Shown: piece by piece, positions 27,106 to 35,397 of the stretch
Layout: every line of letters starts with the position of its first letter
Position numbering within the stretch: the first letter of the stretch is position 1
Source: Chiayiivirga sp.
GTDB lineage: Bacteria > Pseudomonadota > Gammaproteobacteria > Xanthomonadales > Xanthomonadaceae
DNA: 64,000 bases
Assembly: GCA_022647565.1 (NCBI GenBank)
Contig: JALCLA010000001.1
Span: 1,413,117 to 1,477,116, forward strand
Reading direction: 5' to 3'
Program-made: the position numbers and the translations under genes
The notes under the pieces: generated by a model
What the model was told of the DNA's origin: nothing
The model's input: only the letters and a program-made list of their open reading frames with translations
The model's database searches: none

Positions 27106-27666
27106 CTAGAACTTCATCGGATCGAGGATCGCGTCGAGGTTCAGGTGGTCGCAGAACTCGAGGAAATCGTCGCGCAGGGCCGCGATGTGCATGCTGGACG
27201 GGATTCCGACCGTGATCTGGGCCGAGAACATGTCGGCGCCGGTCTGCATTGCACGGTAGCGCGAGCAGTTCAGTGCCTCGATGGTGATGCCCTGGCGATC
27301 GAAGAAGTCGGCCAGCTGGAACAGGATGCCTGGCTTGTCGGCCGCCACCACTTCCACGATGTACGGCAGCAGGTTGCTCTGCGGAGGCTTGGTGCCGGTG
27401 CGATACCACACCAGGCGGATGCCTTCCTCGCGCTCAAGTCGCGACAAGGCCGATTCGAGCTTGGCCACCGCGTCCCAGGAACCCATTGCCAGCGCCAGCA
27501 CCGATACGTCACGCCCGACCGTGGCCAGGCGCGCGTCAACCAGGTTGCAACCGCTGTCGGCGATGCGACGCGAAACCGACAACAGGGGAGACTCGGGATG
27601 CGTCGCGAACGCGTTGATGAGCAGGTAGTTCTCGTTCGTGTTCGGGCGTTGCGGCGAGTCGCTCAA
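27106..27666 (-). CDS. gcvR: GcvR-like regulator with two ACT domains
   Basis: 186 residues; two ACT-type regions (about residues 10-90 with NYLLINAF...ATHPESP, and 95-185 with YIVEVVAADKPGILFQLADFF). GcvR represses glycine cleavage by binding GcvA. The most likely start is TTG at 27666, since it opens directly before the conserved N-terminus; no ATG or GTG lies close, and the Shine-Dalgarno is weak, so the start is uncertain. Divergent from dapA. Confidence 0.82.
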   Translation of the reverse strand: MSDSPQRPNTNENYLLINAFATHPESPLLSVSRRIADSGCNLVDARLATVGRDVSVLALAMGSWDAVAKLESALSRLEREEGIRLVWYRTGTKPPQSNLLPYIVEVVAADKPGILFQLADFFDRQGITIEALNCSRYRAMQTGADMFSAQITVGIPSSMHIAALRDDFLEFCDHLNLDAILDPMKF

Positions 27667-27797
27667 AGCAGGGCATTCCGACAGGTGCGAAGGACCGGGC
27701 CGGGCGCTGAATGCGCCGTGACCGCAAGGGCAGCATACTTGCCCGGTATTCGCTGCCGCAAGTAACATCGCGGCCCATTCCGAGCGGATTTTTCCCT

Positions 27798-28700
27798 TTG
27801 CGACCACACGGCAGCATCACCGCGCTGGCGACGCCGTTTGCCACCAACGGCGACGTCGATTTCGATGCCTGGAGCGCCTTGCTGGCACGCCAGCTCGAAG
27901 CGGGCACGCAGGCCGTGGTGGTGGCCGGATCGACCGGTGAAGCCGCGGCCTTGAACGATGCCGAGTACGTGGCCTTGCTGACAGCGGCGGTGCGGATCGT
28001 CGCCGGTCGCGTGCCAGTGATTGCGGGGACCGGCCTCTCGAGTACCGCCAGGACCGTGGCGCAATGCCGGATTGCCGAGGCGGCCGGTGCGGATGCTGCC
28101 CTGGTGGTGACGCCGCCGTACGTGCGCCCGACCCAGGAAGGCCTGCGCCGCCACTATCTGGACGTGGCCGACCACGGTGGCCTGCCGGTGCTGCTGTACA
28201 ACGTGCCCGGCCGCACCGGCTGCGACCTGCTGCCGGAGACGGTGGCCCAGCTTGCGCCGCACCCTGGCATCATCGCAATCAAGGAAGCGCGCCCCGAAGC
28301 GGAGCGGATGCAGGCTTTGCTTGAATTGCGCTCGGCAGGCTTCGCGATCCTGAGCGGCGACGATCCCACGGCCTGCGCCGCCATGTTGGCCGGTGCCGAC
28401 GGGGTGGTCTCGGTGGCATCGAACGTGGTGCCGGCAAGCTTCCGTCGCATGGCCGAGTTGGCGCGCGCCGCGAGCCGCGACGATGCCGTGGCACTGGATA
28501 CCGAACTGCAGCCGGTCTATGCCCTGCTCGGGATCGAACCCAACCCGATCCCGGTGAAGGCGGTATTGTCCGGACTGGGCCTGTGCCATGACGTGCTGCG
28601 CCTGCCCTTGTTGCCATTGGTCCAGCGTTCGGCGCTGGTGGCAACCACAAGTCTGGTGCGCACGCTCGAATCCCGCAGCCAGTCCGCGCTGGCCGCCTGA
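27798..28700 (+). CDS. dapA: 4-hydroxy-tetrahydrodipicolinate synthase
   Basis: Condenses pyruvate and aspartate semialdehyde in lysine and diaminopimelate synthesis. About 300 residues: GSITALATPF at the start, GSTGEAAAL, the catalytic Tyr in LLYNVPGRTG, and the Schiff-base Lys in GIIAIKEA. The TTG at 27798 fits the family length but has a poor ribosome-binding site; the in-frame ATG at 27711 would add 29 residues of no similarity, so the start is not settled. Followed by bamC, the same order as in E. coli. Confidence 0.93.
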   Translation: MRPHGSITALATPFATNGDVDFDAWSALLARQLEAGTQAVVVAGSTGEAAALNDAEYVALLTAAVRIVAGRVPVIAGTGLSSTARTVAQCRIAEAAGADAALVVTPPYVRPTQEGLRRHYLDVADHGGLPVLLYNVPGRTGCDLLPETVAQLAPHPGIIAIKEARPEAERMQALLELRSAGFAILSGDDPTACAAMLAGADGVVSVASNVVPASFRRMAELARAASRDDAVALDTELQPVYALLGIEPNPIPVKAVLSGLGLCHDVLRLPLLPLVQRSALVATTSLVRTLESRSQSALAA

Positions 28701-28719
28701 CGTTTCCAAGGAGAACCAC

Positions 28720-29214
28720 ATGACATCGAATTCCTCGCATGCCCGCCGCCTGCTGTCGGGACTGCTCGTGCTCGCAGTACTTGCAAGCACCGGCTGCGGC
28801 TGGTTGCGTGGCCGTTCCGGCTACGAGTCGAGCCCCGAGAGCCGCCCGCTGGAAGTGCCACCCGATCTCGACCGCCCGGCCGCCGATCCCTCGATGCAGG
28901 TGCCGGTAGCGAAGGCCGCGGCCTCTGGTGGCACGACCGCCGCCGTCGCCACCAGTTTCACCATCACCGACGCCACCGACAGTGCGTGGCGCCGTCTTGG
29001 CCTGGCACTGGAGCGGATCGAAGGCGTCAGCATCGACAGTCGTGCGCAGGTGTTGTCGGTCTACAACATCAGCTACGACGGCGAATCTTTCCTGGTGAAA
29101 GTCGCCGCGGACGGCGAAGGCAGCCGCATCAGCGCGGTAAGCACGGGCGGGCAGGAACTGACCACCGGTGCCGCCGGCAAGCTGCTCGCCCTGCTGCGCG
29201 AGCGCCTCGGCTGA
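28720..29214 (+). CDS. bamC: BamC/DapX-like outer-membrane lipoprotein
   Basis: 164 residues with a lipoprotein signal (LASTGCGW, lipobox Cys at about residue 26). A disordered linker follows, then one small alpha/beta domain of the BamC type ending in LLALLRERL. E. coli BamC has two such domains; this protein carries only one, so it is a short form. Strong AAGGAG eight bases before ATG. It is directly downstream of dapA, as in E. coli, which supports the assignment; sequence similarity alone is modest. Confidence 0.75.
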   Translation: MTSNSSHARRLLSGLLVLAVLASTGCGWLRGRSGYESSPESRPLEVPPDLDRPAADPSMQVPVAKAAASGGTTAAVATSFTITDATDSAWRRLGLALERIEGVSIDSRAQVLSVYNISYDGESFLVKVAADGEGSRISAVSTGGQELTTGAAGKLLALLRERLG

Positions 29215-29248
29215 ATCGAAGCTGCCGGGCGGCGCTCGGCATCGCGCG

Positions 29249-29285
29249 AAAAAAAGCGAAGGGGCCGTCGCGAGACGGCCCCTTC
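29249..29285 (-). terminator. Intrinsic terminator of fdxA
   Basis: Perfect 12-bp stem with a GCGA loop; read on the minus strand it is followed by seven T residues. It also sits after bamC on the plus strand but lacks a T tract in that direction. Confidence 0.85.
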
Positions 29286-29318
29286 AATGTTTGTCGTTGA
29301 TCCGAACCGGACCGCTGC

Positions 29319-29642
29319 TCAGCGCAGCAGTTCTTTCAACTTGTCCGGCTTGCCGTCCCATTCGGCCGCATCGGCAGGTGGATCCTCGCGTGTGGTGAGC
29401 ACCGGCCAGGCCTTGGACAGTTCGGCGTTCAGCGCGATGAAGTGTTCCTGTCCGGCCGGTACATCGTCCTCGGGGAAGATGGCGTTGGCGGGGCACTCGG
29501 GTTCACACAGGGTGCAGTCGATGCACTCCTCCGGATCGATCACGAGGAAATTCGGGCCGGCGTGGAAGCAATCCACCGGGCACACCTCGACGCAGTCGGT
29601 GTACTTGCAGCGGATGCAGTTCTCGGTGACGACGAAGGGCAT
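29319..29642 (-). CDS. fdxA: 7Fe ferredoxin FdxA
   Basis: 107-residue ferredoxin with one 3Fe-4S and one 4Fe-4S cluster. The first site is [18 protein letters not shown] and the second [12 protein letters not shown]. The C-terminal helix-rich extension is typical of the Azotobacter FdI-type. Start ATG at 29642 gives [10 protein letters not shown], the usual N-terminus. A terminator follows it and a separate terminator precedes it, so it is its own unit. Confidence 0.95.
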   Translation of the reverse strand: MPFVVTENCIRCKYTDCVEVCPVDCFHAGPNFLVIDPEECIDCTLCEPECPANAIFPEDDVPAGQEHFIALNAELSKAWPVLTTREDPPADAAEWDGKPDKLKELLR

Positions 29643-29660
29643 GGACTTCGACCCGCATTG

Positions 29661-29694
29661 GAAAAGCAAAAGCCCGCAGCGAGCGGGCTTTTGC
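29661..29694 (-). terminator. Terminator of the tRNA-Glu transcript
   Basis: 12-bp perfect stem (GCAAAAGCCCGC) followed by a T-rich run on the minus strand, immediately downstream of the tRNA CCA end and overlapping the fdxA promoter region. Confidence 0.85.
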
Positions 29695-29698
29695 GCGT

Positions 29699-29774
29699 TG
29701 GCGCTCCCTACGGGATTCGAACCCGTGTTTTAGCCTTGAGAGGGCCACGTCCTGGGCCTCTAGACGAAGGGAGC
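29699..29774 (-). tRNA. tRNA-Glu (anticodon CTC)
   Basis: 76 nt with encoded CCA. The acceptor stem GCTCCCT/AGGGAGC, D arm, anticodon loop CTCTCAA and T loop GGTTCGAATCC all form. Anticodon CTC reads GAG. The sequence resembles E. coli tRNA-Glu except for the anticodon stem. Confidence 0.95.
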
Positions 29775-29822
29775 TGGAACCGGCGAGCGCGCAAGCGTTG
29801 AGCCGCGTGGCACGGGGCGCGT

Positions 29823-29851
29823 AGTATAAGGGCAGGGGTCGGTGCGGACAA
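29823..29851 (-). promoter_or_regulatory. Probable sigma-70 promoter of tRNA-Glu
   Basis: Read on the minus strand: TTGTCC and TATACT with a 17-bp spacer, ending 49 bp before the tRNA 5' end. Confidence 0.7.
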
Positions 29852-29899
29852 CGCCCGGCCCGCCACGGGCGCGGTCGCGTCGCCAACAAGAATACCTTC

Positions 29900-31228
29900 G
29901 TGTCAGCCAGCCCTTCGGCTCCGCGCATCATCCCGCGCGACCAACATTGCATTTCCCGCAAGCAGATCAGCCCGAACGCGCTGCGCGTGCTGTATCGCCT
30001 CAACGAAGCCGGTTTCGCCGCCTATCTGGTCGGCGGCGCGGTGCGCGACCTGCTGCTCGGCGGCGCGCCCAAGGATTTCGACGTGGCCACCAACGCCACG
30101 CCGGAACAGGTGAAGCACCTGTTCCGGAACTGTCGCCTGATCGGACGTCGCTTCCGGCTCGCACACGTGGTGTATGGTCAGGAGATCATCGAGGTCGCCA
30201 CGTTCCGCGCCAACAGTGACGATGGTTCGGGCGAGCGCGAGATGGACAACGGTCGTCTCGTGCGCGACAACGTCTACGGCAGCATCGAAGACGACGCGGT
30301 GCGACGCGACTTCACCGCCAACGCGCTCTACTACGCCATCGCGGATTTCTCCGTGCGTGATTTCGTCGGCGGCTACGAGGACGTGCAGGCGCGCGTGCTG
30401 CGCCTGATCGGCGATCCGGAAGCACGTTACCGCGAAGACCCGGTGCGGATGCTGCGCGCCGTGCGGCTGGCGGCGAAACTGGGTTTCGAGATCGAACCAG
30501 CTTCGGCGGCACCGATCGCGCCCCTCAGCGGCCTGTTGTCGGATGCGTCGAGCGCGCGCTTGTTCGATGAATCGCTCAAGCTGTTCCTGGCCGGTCACGG
30601 CGAGCGCAGTTTCGTCGAACTGGAGCGACGTGCCTTGCTGGCTGCGTTGCTGCCCGACACCGCGGCCGCCCTGGCAGCCGATGGCAGCGGTTTGTGCCGC
30701 GCCATGCTGCTGCGGGCATTGTCCAATACCGACGCGCGGGTCAACGCCGACAAATCGGTGACGCCGGCCTACCTGTTCGCCGCCTTGCTCTGGCCCGCCT
30801 ATGCGCTGGAGCTCCAGTGCCTGCTTGAGCAAGGCCTCGACCTCGCTGCCGCGGAGCAGCGCGCCGCTGATCGCGTCACCTTGCGCCAGGCAGAGCGCAT
30901 CGCCTTGCCACGTCGCTTCAGCGTGCCGATGCAGGAGATATGGTGGCTGCAGTCGCGTTTCGGCTTGCGCCAGCGCAAGCGCGTGTTCCGCTTGCTGGCG
31001 CATCCGCGCTTCCGCGCCGCGTTCGATTTTCTGGAGCTGCGCGCGAGCGTGGTACCGGAGCTGGCAGCAGAGGCCGCCTGGTGGCGCGAGGCCCAGGGCT
31101 TGGGATCGGATGAACTGGCGGGACGCCTGGTGGTGCCAGCCAAGAGTGCAGACGACGCCGGCAAGCCGCGCAAGCGCCGGCGCCGTCGATCCGGTCGCGG
31201 GAAAGCTCCGGTGGCAGGCGGCGAGTGA
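29900..31228 (+). CDS. pcnB: Poly(A) polymerase I
   Basis: Adds poly(A) tails to RNA to promote decay. 442 residues: nucleotidyltransferase core with LVGGAVRDLLLGG and the DFDVATNA acidic pair, then RRDFTANAL and an RNA-binding arm with REDPVRMLRAVRLAAKLGF. Lys/Arg-rich C-terminus, as in PcnB. GTG start. Its stop overlaps the folK start as GTGA. Confidence 0.93.
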   Translation: MSASPSAPRIIPRDQHCISRKQISPNALRVLYRLNEAGFAAYLVGGAVRDLLLGGAPKDFDVATNATPEQVKHLFRNCRLIGRRFRLAHVVYGQEIIEVATFRANSDDGSGEREMDNGRLVRDNVYGSIEDDAVRRDFTANALYYAIADFSVRDFVGGYEDVQARVLRLIGDPEARYREDPVRMLRAVRLAAKLGFEIEPASAAPIAPLSGLLSDASSARLFDESLKLFLAGHGERSFVELERRALLAALLPDTAAALAADGSGLCRAMLLRALSNTDARVNADKSVTPAYLFAALLWPAYALELQCLLEQGLDLAAAEQRAADRVTLRQAERIALPRRFSVPMQEIWWLQSRFGLRQRKRVFRLLAHPRFRAAFDFLELRASVVPELAAEAAWWREAQGLGSDELAGRLVVPAKSADDAGKPRKRRRRRSGRGKAPVAGGE

Positions 31229-31713
31229 GCCTCGACACGCTCGCCTACATCGGGCTGGGCAGCAACCTCGAACAGCCGGCAGCGCAACTTCGACGTGCCT
31301 TGCTCGCTCTCGATCGCCTGCCGCGCACGCGCCTGGTACGCGCCTCGCGCCTGTATCGCACGCCCCCATGGGGTCGTACCGACCAACCTGAGTTCGTCAA
31401 CGCCGTCGCCGAGCTTGAAACCGCCTTGGCCGCGCCGGCGCTGCTGGCCGCCTTGCAGGAACTCGAGCGTGGCGCCGGGCGTGAACGCGCAGAGCGCTGG
31501 GGGCCACGGGTGCTGGATCTCGATCTGCTCGTGTTGGGCGGCGTTGAAATCGATCAGCCCGGACTCAGACTGCCGCATCCGCACCTGCACGAACGCGCCT
31601 TCGTCCTGGTGCCGCTGGCCGAACTGTCGCCGGAGTTGATCGTGCCGGGACAGGGGCGGGTTGCGGACCTGCGCGCGGCGGTGGATTGCCGCGGCATCGA
31701 GGCGCTAGGCTAG
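31225..31713 (+). CDS. folK: 2-amino-4-hydroxy-6-hydroxymethyldihydropteridine pyrophosphokinase
   Basis: Transfers pyrophosphate in folate synthesis. 162 residues with IGLGSNL at the start, [21 protein letters not shown] and [19 protein letters not shown], the standard HPPK signature. GTG start overlapping pcnB. Probably in one transcript with panB and panC, which also use folate chemistry (PanB uses methylene-THF). Confidence 0.94.
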   Translation: MSLDTLAYIGLGSNLEQPAAQLRRALLALDRLPRTRLVRASRLYRTPPWGRTDQPEFVNAVAELETALAAPALLAALQELERGAGRERAERWGPRVLDLDLLVLGGVEIDQPGLRLPHPHLHERAFVLVPLAELSPELIVPGQGRVADLRAAVDCRGIEALG

Positions 31714-31748
31714 GCACCCTTCGATTTCCGCCTTCCACGGGACCTTCG

Positions 31749-32576
31749 ATGTACGGCGGCAACCATCAGGCCAAGGCAATGCGCGTCACCGTGCCGCAAC
31801 TGCATCGCATGAAGCGCGATGCACAGCGGATCGTCGCGCTGACCGCCTACGACGCGGCCTTTGCCGCAACCCTCGATGCGCAAGGCGTGGATGTGGTGCT
31901 GGTCGGGGATTCGCTCGGCATGGTGGTGCAGGGCCGCGACAGCACGGTGCCGGTGAGCGTGGCGGACATCGCGTATCACTCGGCGTGCGTGGCGCGCGGC
32001 TTGAATCGCGCCTTGCTCATCGCCGACCTGCCGTTCCTGAGCTACGCCACGCCCGAGCGTGCCTTCGCGGCATCGGCCACGCTGCTGCAAGAGGGCGCGG
32101 CGGCAATGGTGAAGCTGGAAGGAGCAGGGCCGATGCTGGAGACGATCCGGGCCTTGTCCGAACGCGATGTGCCGGTGTGCGCGCATCTTGGGCTGACGCC
32201 GCAATCGGTGCTCAAGCTGGGCGGGTTCAAGGTACAGGGCCGCGACGCGCGTGCGGCGGAGCGGCTGAAACGTGATGCGCTCGCAGTGCAGGAGGCCGGT
32301 GCCGACCTCCTCGTGCTGGAGTGCGTGCCGCGCGCATTGGCGGGCGAGATCACGCGCTCGCTCCAGATTCCCACGATCGGCATCGGTGCCGGGGCCGAGT
32401 GCGATGGCCAGATCCTGGTGTTGCACGATCTGCTCGGACTCGACACGGGGCATCGCAGGCCGCGCTTCGTCAAGGATTTCCTGGCCGACGGCGGTTCGAT
32501 TGCGGGCGCCATCGCGGCCTACGCCGACGCGGTTCGTGACGGCGCGTTTCCCGCGCCAGAGCACGGATACGACTGA
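31749..32576 (+). CDS. panB: 3-methyl-2-oxobutanoate hydroxymethyltransferase
   Basis: First step of pantothenate synthesis, adding a hydroxymethyl group from methylene-THF to ketoisovalerate. 275 residues; LTAYDAAFA, the metal site [34 protein letters not shown] and IGIGAG are in place. ATG at 31749 is preferred over an upstream in-frame codon. Its stop and the panC start overlap as TGATG. Confidence 0.95.
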   Translation: MYGGNHQAKAMRVTVPQLHRMKRDAQRIVALTAYDAAFAATLDAQGVDVVLVGDSLGMVVQGRDSTVPVSVADIAYHSACVARGLNRALLIADLPFLSYATPERAFAASATLLQEGAAAMVKLEGAGPMLETIRALSERDVPVCAHLGLTPQSVLKLGGFKVQGRDARAAERLKRDALAVQEAGADLLVLECVPRALAGEITRSLQIPTIGIGAGAECDGQILVLHDLLGLDTGHRRPRFVKDFLADGGSIAGAIAAYADAVRDGAFPAPEHGYD

Positions 32577-33430
32577 TGCAGGTCGTCGAGCGGGTCGAGC
32601 AATTGCGCGCCGCCTTGCATGTGTGGCGACTGCGCGACGAGCGCATTGCCTTCGTGCCGACCATGGGCAACCTGCACGATGGGCATTTTTCCCTCGTGAC
32701 GCTGGCGCGCCGGCACGCACAGCGGGTGGTGGTAAGCAGTTTCGTCAACCCGACCCAGTTCGGCCCGAACGAGGACTTCGCACGCTATCCACGCACCCCG
32801 GAGAAGGATCGCGACGGGCTGGTTGCCGCGGGTTGCGATCTCTTGTTCTTCCCGCAAGTGGACGAGATGTACCCGTTCGGAGCCGAGGCCTGCGTCACCA
32901 TGCACGTACCCGGCGTGACCGAGGAGCTCGATGGCGCGTTCCGCCCCGGCCATTTCGATGGCGTCGCCACCGTCGTGACGCGTCTGTTCAATGCGGTGCA
33001 GCCGGACGCTGTTGTGCTGGGCAGCAAGGACTTCCAGCAATTGCAGACCATTCGCTACCTGGTGCGCGACCTGGCGATGCCGATCCGGATCGTGGCGGCG
33101 CCAACCCGGCGCGAAGCCGATGGCCTCGCCATGAGTTCGCGCAACCAGTACCTCTCGGCGGCGGAACGGCGGCAGGCTCCGGTCATCTATCGCACCCTGC
33201 TGGGCATGCGCGATGCTCTCGCCGATGGGAGGCCGCTGGCGCAGATCGAGGCCGAGGTGCGCGATGCCTTGGCTGTGGCCGGATTTCGGGTCGATTACGC
33301 CGAATTGCGCCGCGGCGTCGACCTGCAGCGCCCGGCAGCCGGTGAGCGAAGCGGGCTCGTCGCCCTGATCGCTGCTCGCCTGGGTGCGACCAGGTTGATC
33401 GACAACCTGGAGCTGGACCTGCCTGGCTGA
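32576..33430 (+). CDS. panC: Pantothenate synthetase
   Basis: ATP-dependent condensation of pantoate and beta-alanine. 284 residues: HIGH-like region PTMGNLHDGHFSLV, SSFVNPTQFGPNEDF, GVATVVTRLF, VLGSKDFQQ and the KMSKS-like SSRNQYLS. Coupled by a one-base overlap to panB. The beta-alanine supplier panD, which I recall between panC and pgi in xanthomonads, is absent here. Confidence 0.95.
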   Translation: MQVVERVEQLRAALHVWRLRDERIAFVPTMGNLHDGHFSLVTLARRHAQRVVVSSFVNPTQFGPNEDFARYPRTPEKDRDGLVAAGCDLLFFPQVDEMYPFGAEACVTMHVPGVTEELDGAFRPGHFDGVATVVTRLFNAVQPDAVVLGSKDFQQLQTIRYLVRDLAMPIRIVAAPTRREADGLAMSSRNQYLSAAERRQAPVIYRTLLGMRDALADGRPLAQIEAEVRDALAVAGFRVDYAELRRGVDLQRPAAGERSGLVALIAARLGATRLIDNLELDLPG

Positions 33431-33466
33431 AGCTGGCCCAGCGACTACGACTTTTTTGCAACACCG

Positions 33467-33494
33467 TGTTGCTTTTCCCTGAAAGTGTGATAAT
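33467..33494 (+). promoter_or_regulatory. Probable promoter of a small RNA
   Basis: Extended -10 element TGTGATAAT (33486-33494), with TGTTGC 16 bp upstream as a weak -35. Start expected near 33500. Confidence 0.55.
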
Positions 33495-33499
33495 CTGCA

Positions 33500-33617
33500 G
33501 CTGTCGTCGGGAAGCCTGCCGCGAACCGCGCAGATCCAGGCGACAGCAGGGCGCATTTTTTAGGTAATCGTCACTCCGTTTCCACCCTCGCAGGGCATCC
33601 CGCGAGGGTTTTTTTTT
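33500..33617 (+). ncRNA. Candidate structured small RNA or pgi leader (about 118 nt)
   Basis: In the 334 bp between panC and pgi there is no credible gene. A 7-bp closing stem GCTGTCG/CGACAGC (33500-33506 with 33541-33547) encloses further short helices (CGCG-AAC-CGCG), followed by a T6 run and a single-stranded region, then a strong terminator. Either a stand-alone Hfq-type small RNA, or an attenuator controlling pgi. I do not recognise the family. Confidence 0.5.
33585..33617 (+). terminator. Strong intrinsic terminator
   Basis: CCCTCGC/GCGAGGG stem with an inner GGG-CAT-CCC helix, followed by nine T residues. Confidence 0.88.
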
Positions 33618-33764
33618 GCGCCGATGATTGTTGTTTTGTCATTTAAATCAAGTGGTTGGAATTTTCTCTCGTCAAGGCGTGGCGGGGTGTCGATCTGTTA
33701 GCATGCCGTCGGAGCGGCACCTCCGGTGTCGTGTTGCATTTTCGAGACAAGAGCGGAGTGCTGG

Positions 33765-35285
33765 ATGCGGACACTTGCCTGGCTGGATGCCCTGAGCCCC
33801 CATGCGGCCCGCCTCATCGATGCGCCCTTGGCCGACCTGATCCGTGAGCTGCCGGATCGCAGCCGGGCACTTTCCATGCGAGTCGGTCCGATCCACGCCT
33901 GCTTCGCGCGGCAACGGGTCGACGCGGCTGCGTGGTCGGCCCTGCTGGACCTGGCCGAGGCTCGGAACGTTGGCCCGGCCGTGCGTGACCTGTTCGACGG
34001 AGCCGAGGTCAATCGGGCCGAATCGCGCCCGGCCCTGCACACGGCGTTGCGTTCCAGCCTGGGGCGCGGACCGACAGTGGACGCGGCGCGCGGGGAGGCC
34101 CGGCAGGCACTGCTCGGGATGCGCCAGTGGGTCGATGACCTGGATGCGAGCGATGTCACCGACATCGTGCACGTCGGCATCGGTGGCTCCGACCTCGGGC
34201 CGCGCCTGGCGCTGGATGCCCTGCGCGATTTCGATCGAGGCCGCTATCGGATCCATTTCCTGAGCAACGTCGACGGCAGCGCCGCGCAGCATGTGCTGCG
34301 CCAGCTCGATCCGGCGCACACTGCGGCCATCCTCGTTTCCAAGAGCTTCGGCACGCAGGAAACCCTGCTAAACGGTTCGATCCTGCGTCAATGGCTGGGC
34401 GCGGACCGGCGCCTGTTCGCGGTCACGGCGCATGTGCCGAAGGCTCAAGCTTTCGGAATCGCGCCCGAGCGCGTGTTGCCGATGTGGGATTGGGTCGGCG
34501 GGCGCTACTCGCTCTGGTCGGCGGTGGGCGTGAGCGTGATGCTCGCCGTCGGTCCGCATGCGTTCGAGAGTCTGCTCAGCGGGGCCGCGAGCATGGACGC
34601 GCATGTGCTGGGTTCACCGCCCTCGGCCAATCTTGCGGTATGGCATGCACTCACCGCGGTCTGGAACCGCGACGCAATGGGTTATTCCACCCAGGCGGTC
34701 ATCGCCTACGACGACCGGCTGAAACTGCTGCCCAACTATCTGCAGCAGTTGGTGATGGAAAGCCTGGGCAAGTCGGCCACGCAGGACGGCGCCCGGCTCG
34801 GGTGTGCCACGGTACCCGTGATCTGGGGTGGCGCCGGGACCGATGCGCAGCATTCGTACTTCCAGGCCTTGCACCAGGGTACCGATACGGTGCCGATCGA
34901 CTTCCTCGGGACACTGCGCCCCAACCATCCGCATCGCGCCAACCACGAGGCCCTGCTCGCGAACCTGCTGGCCCAGGCTGAAGCGCTCGCCAACGGCGAG
35001 GCGAATGACGATGCGCAGAAGTCCTATCCCGGCGGTCGACCGTCGACGATGTTGCTGCTGGACGCGCTCACTCCCGCCTCGCTCGGTGCCTTGCTGGCGA
35101 TGTACGAGCACAGCGTATACGTGCAAGCGGTGATCTGGGGCATCAATGCCTTCGACCAGTGGGGTGTGGAACTGGGCAAACGGCTTGCCACGCAGTTGCT
35201 GCCCGCAGTGCAGGGCGCGGACGAAGTCGCGGTGCCGGATCCGGTGACCCGCGCGCTGCTGGCCGAGATCCGCGCGCAGCGTTGA
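33765..35285 (+). CDS. pgi: Glucose-6-phosphate isomerase
   Basis: Interconverts glucose-6-phosphate and fructose-6-phosphate. 506 residues: IGGSDLGPRLALDAL, SKSFGTQETL, the signature WDWVGGRYSLWSAVG, and QLVMESLGKSA, ending in INAFDQWGVELGK with the catalytic Lys. ATG at 33765 has GGAG upstream. The 147 bp before it follow the strong terminator. Confidence 0.95.
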   Translation: MRTLAWLDALSPHAARLIDAPLADLIRELPDRSRALSMRVGPIHACFARQRVDAAAWSALLDLAEARNVGPAVRDLFDGAEVNRAESRPALHTALRSSLGRGPTVDAARGEARQALLGMRQWVDDLDASDVTDIVHVGIGGSDLGPRLALDALRDFDRGRYRIHFLSNVDGSAAQHVLRQLDPAHTAAILVSKSFGTQETLLNGSILRQWLGADRRLFAVTAHVPKAQAFGIAPERVLPMWDWVGGRYSLWSAVGVSVMLAVGPHAFESLLSGAASMDAHVLGSPPSANLAVWHALTAVWNRDAMGYSTQAVIAYDDRLKLLPNYLQQLVMESLGKSATQDGARLGCATVPVIWGGAGTDAQHSYFQALHQGTDTVPIDFLGTLRPNHPHRANHEALLANLLAQAEALANGEANDDAQKSYPGGRPSTMLLLDALTPASLGALLAMYEHSVYVQAVIWGINAFDQWGVELGKRLATQLLPAVQGADEVAVPDPVTRALLAEIRAQR

Positions 35286-35345
35286 TTTCTTCGCGGTTCG
35301 CAGAGCGGGGCTTGCCTCGCTGCTCCGAAGCATGTCGTCCCAAGC

Positions 35346-35397
35346 AGCGAAGCAAGCTTCGCTCTACGCGGGGCATCGAAGCGGAGCAGGCTCCGCT
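35346..35397. repeat. Two adjacent near-identical palindromes
   Basis: AGCGAAGC-AA-GCTTCGCT (35346-35363) and AGCGGAGC-AG-GCTCCGCT (35380-35397), each a perfect 8-2-8 hairpin and both followed by CTA. They lie between the convergent ends of pgi and queG and may serve as terminators. Short palindromes of this type are widespread in intergenic DNA of GC-rich proteobacteria. Confidence 0.7.
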
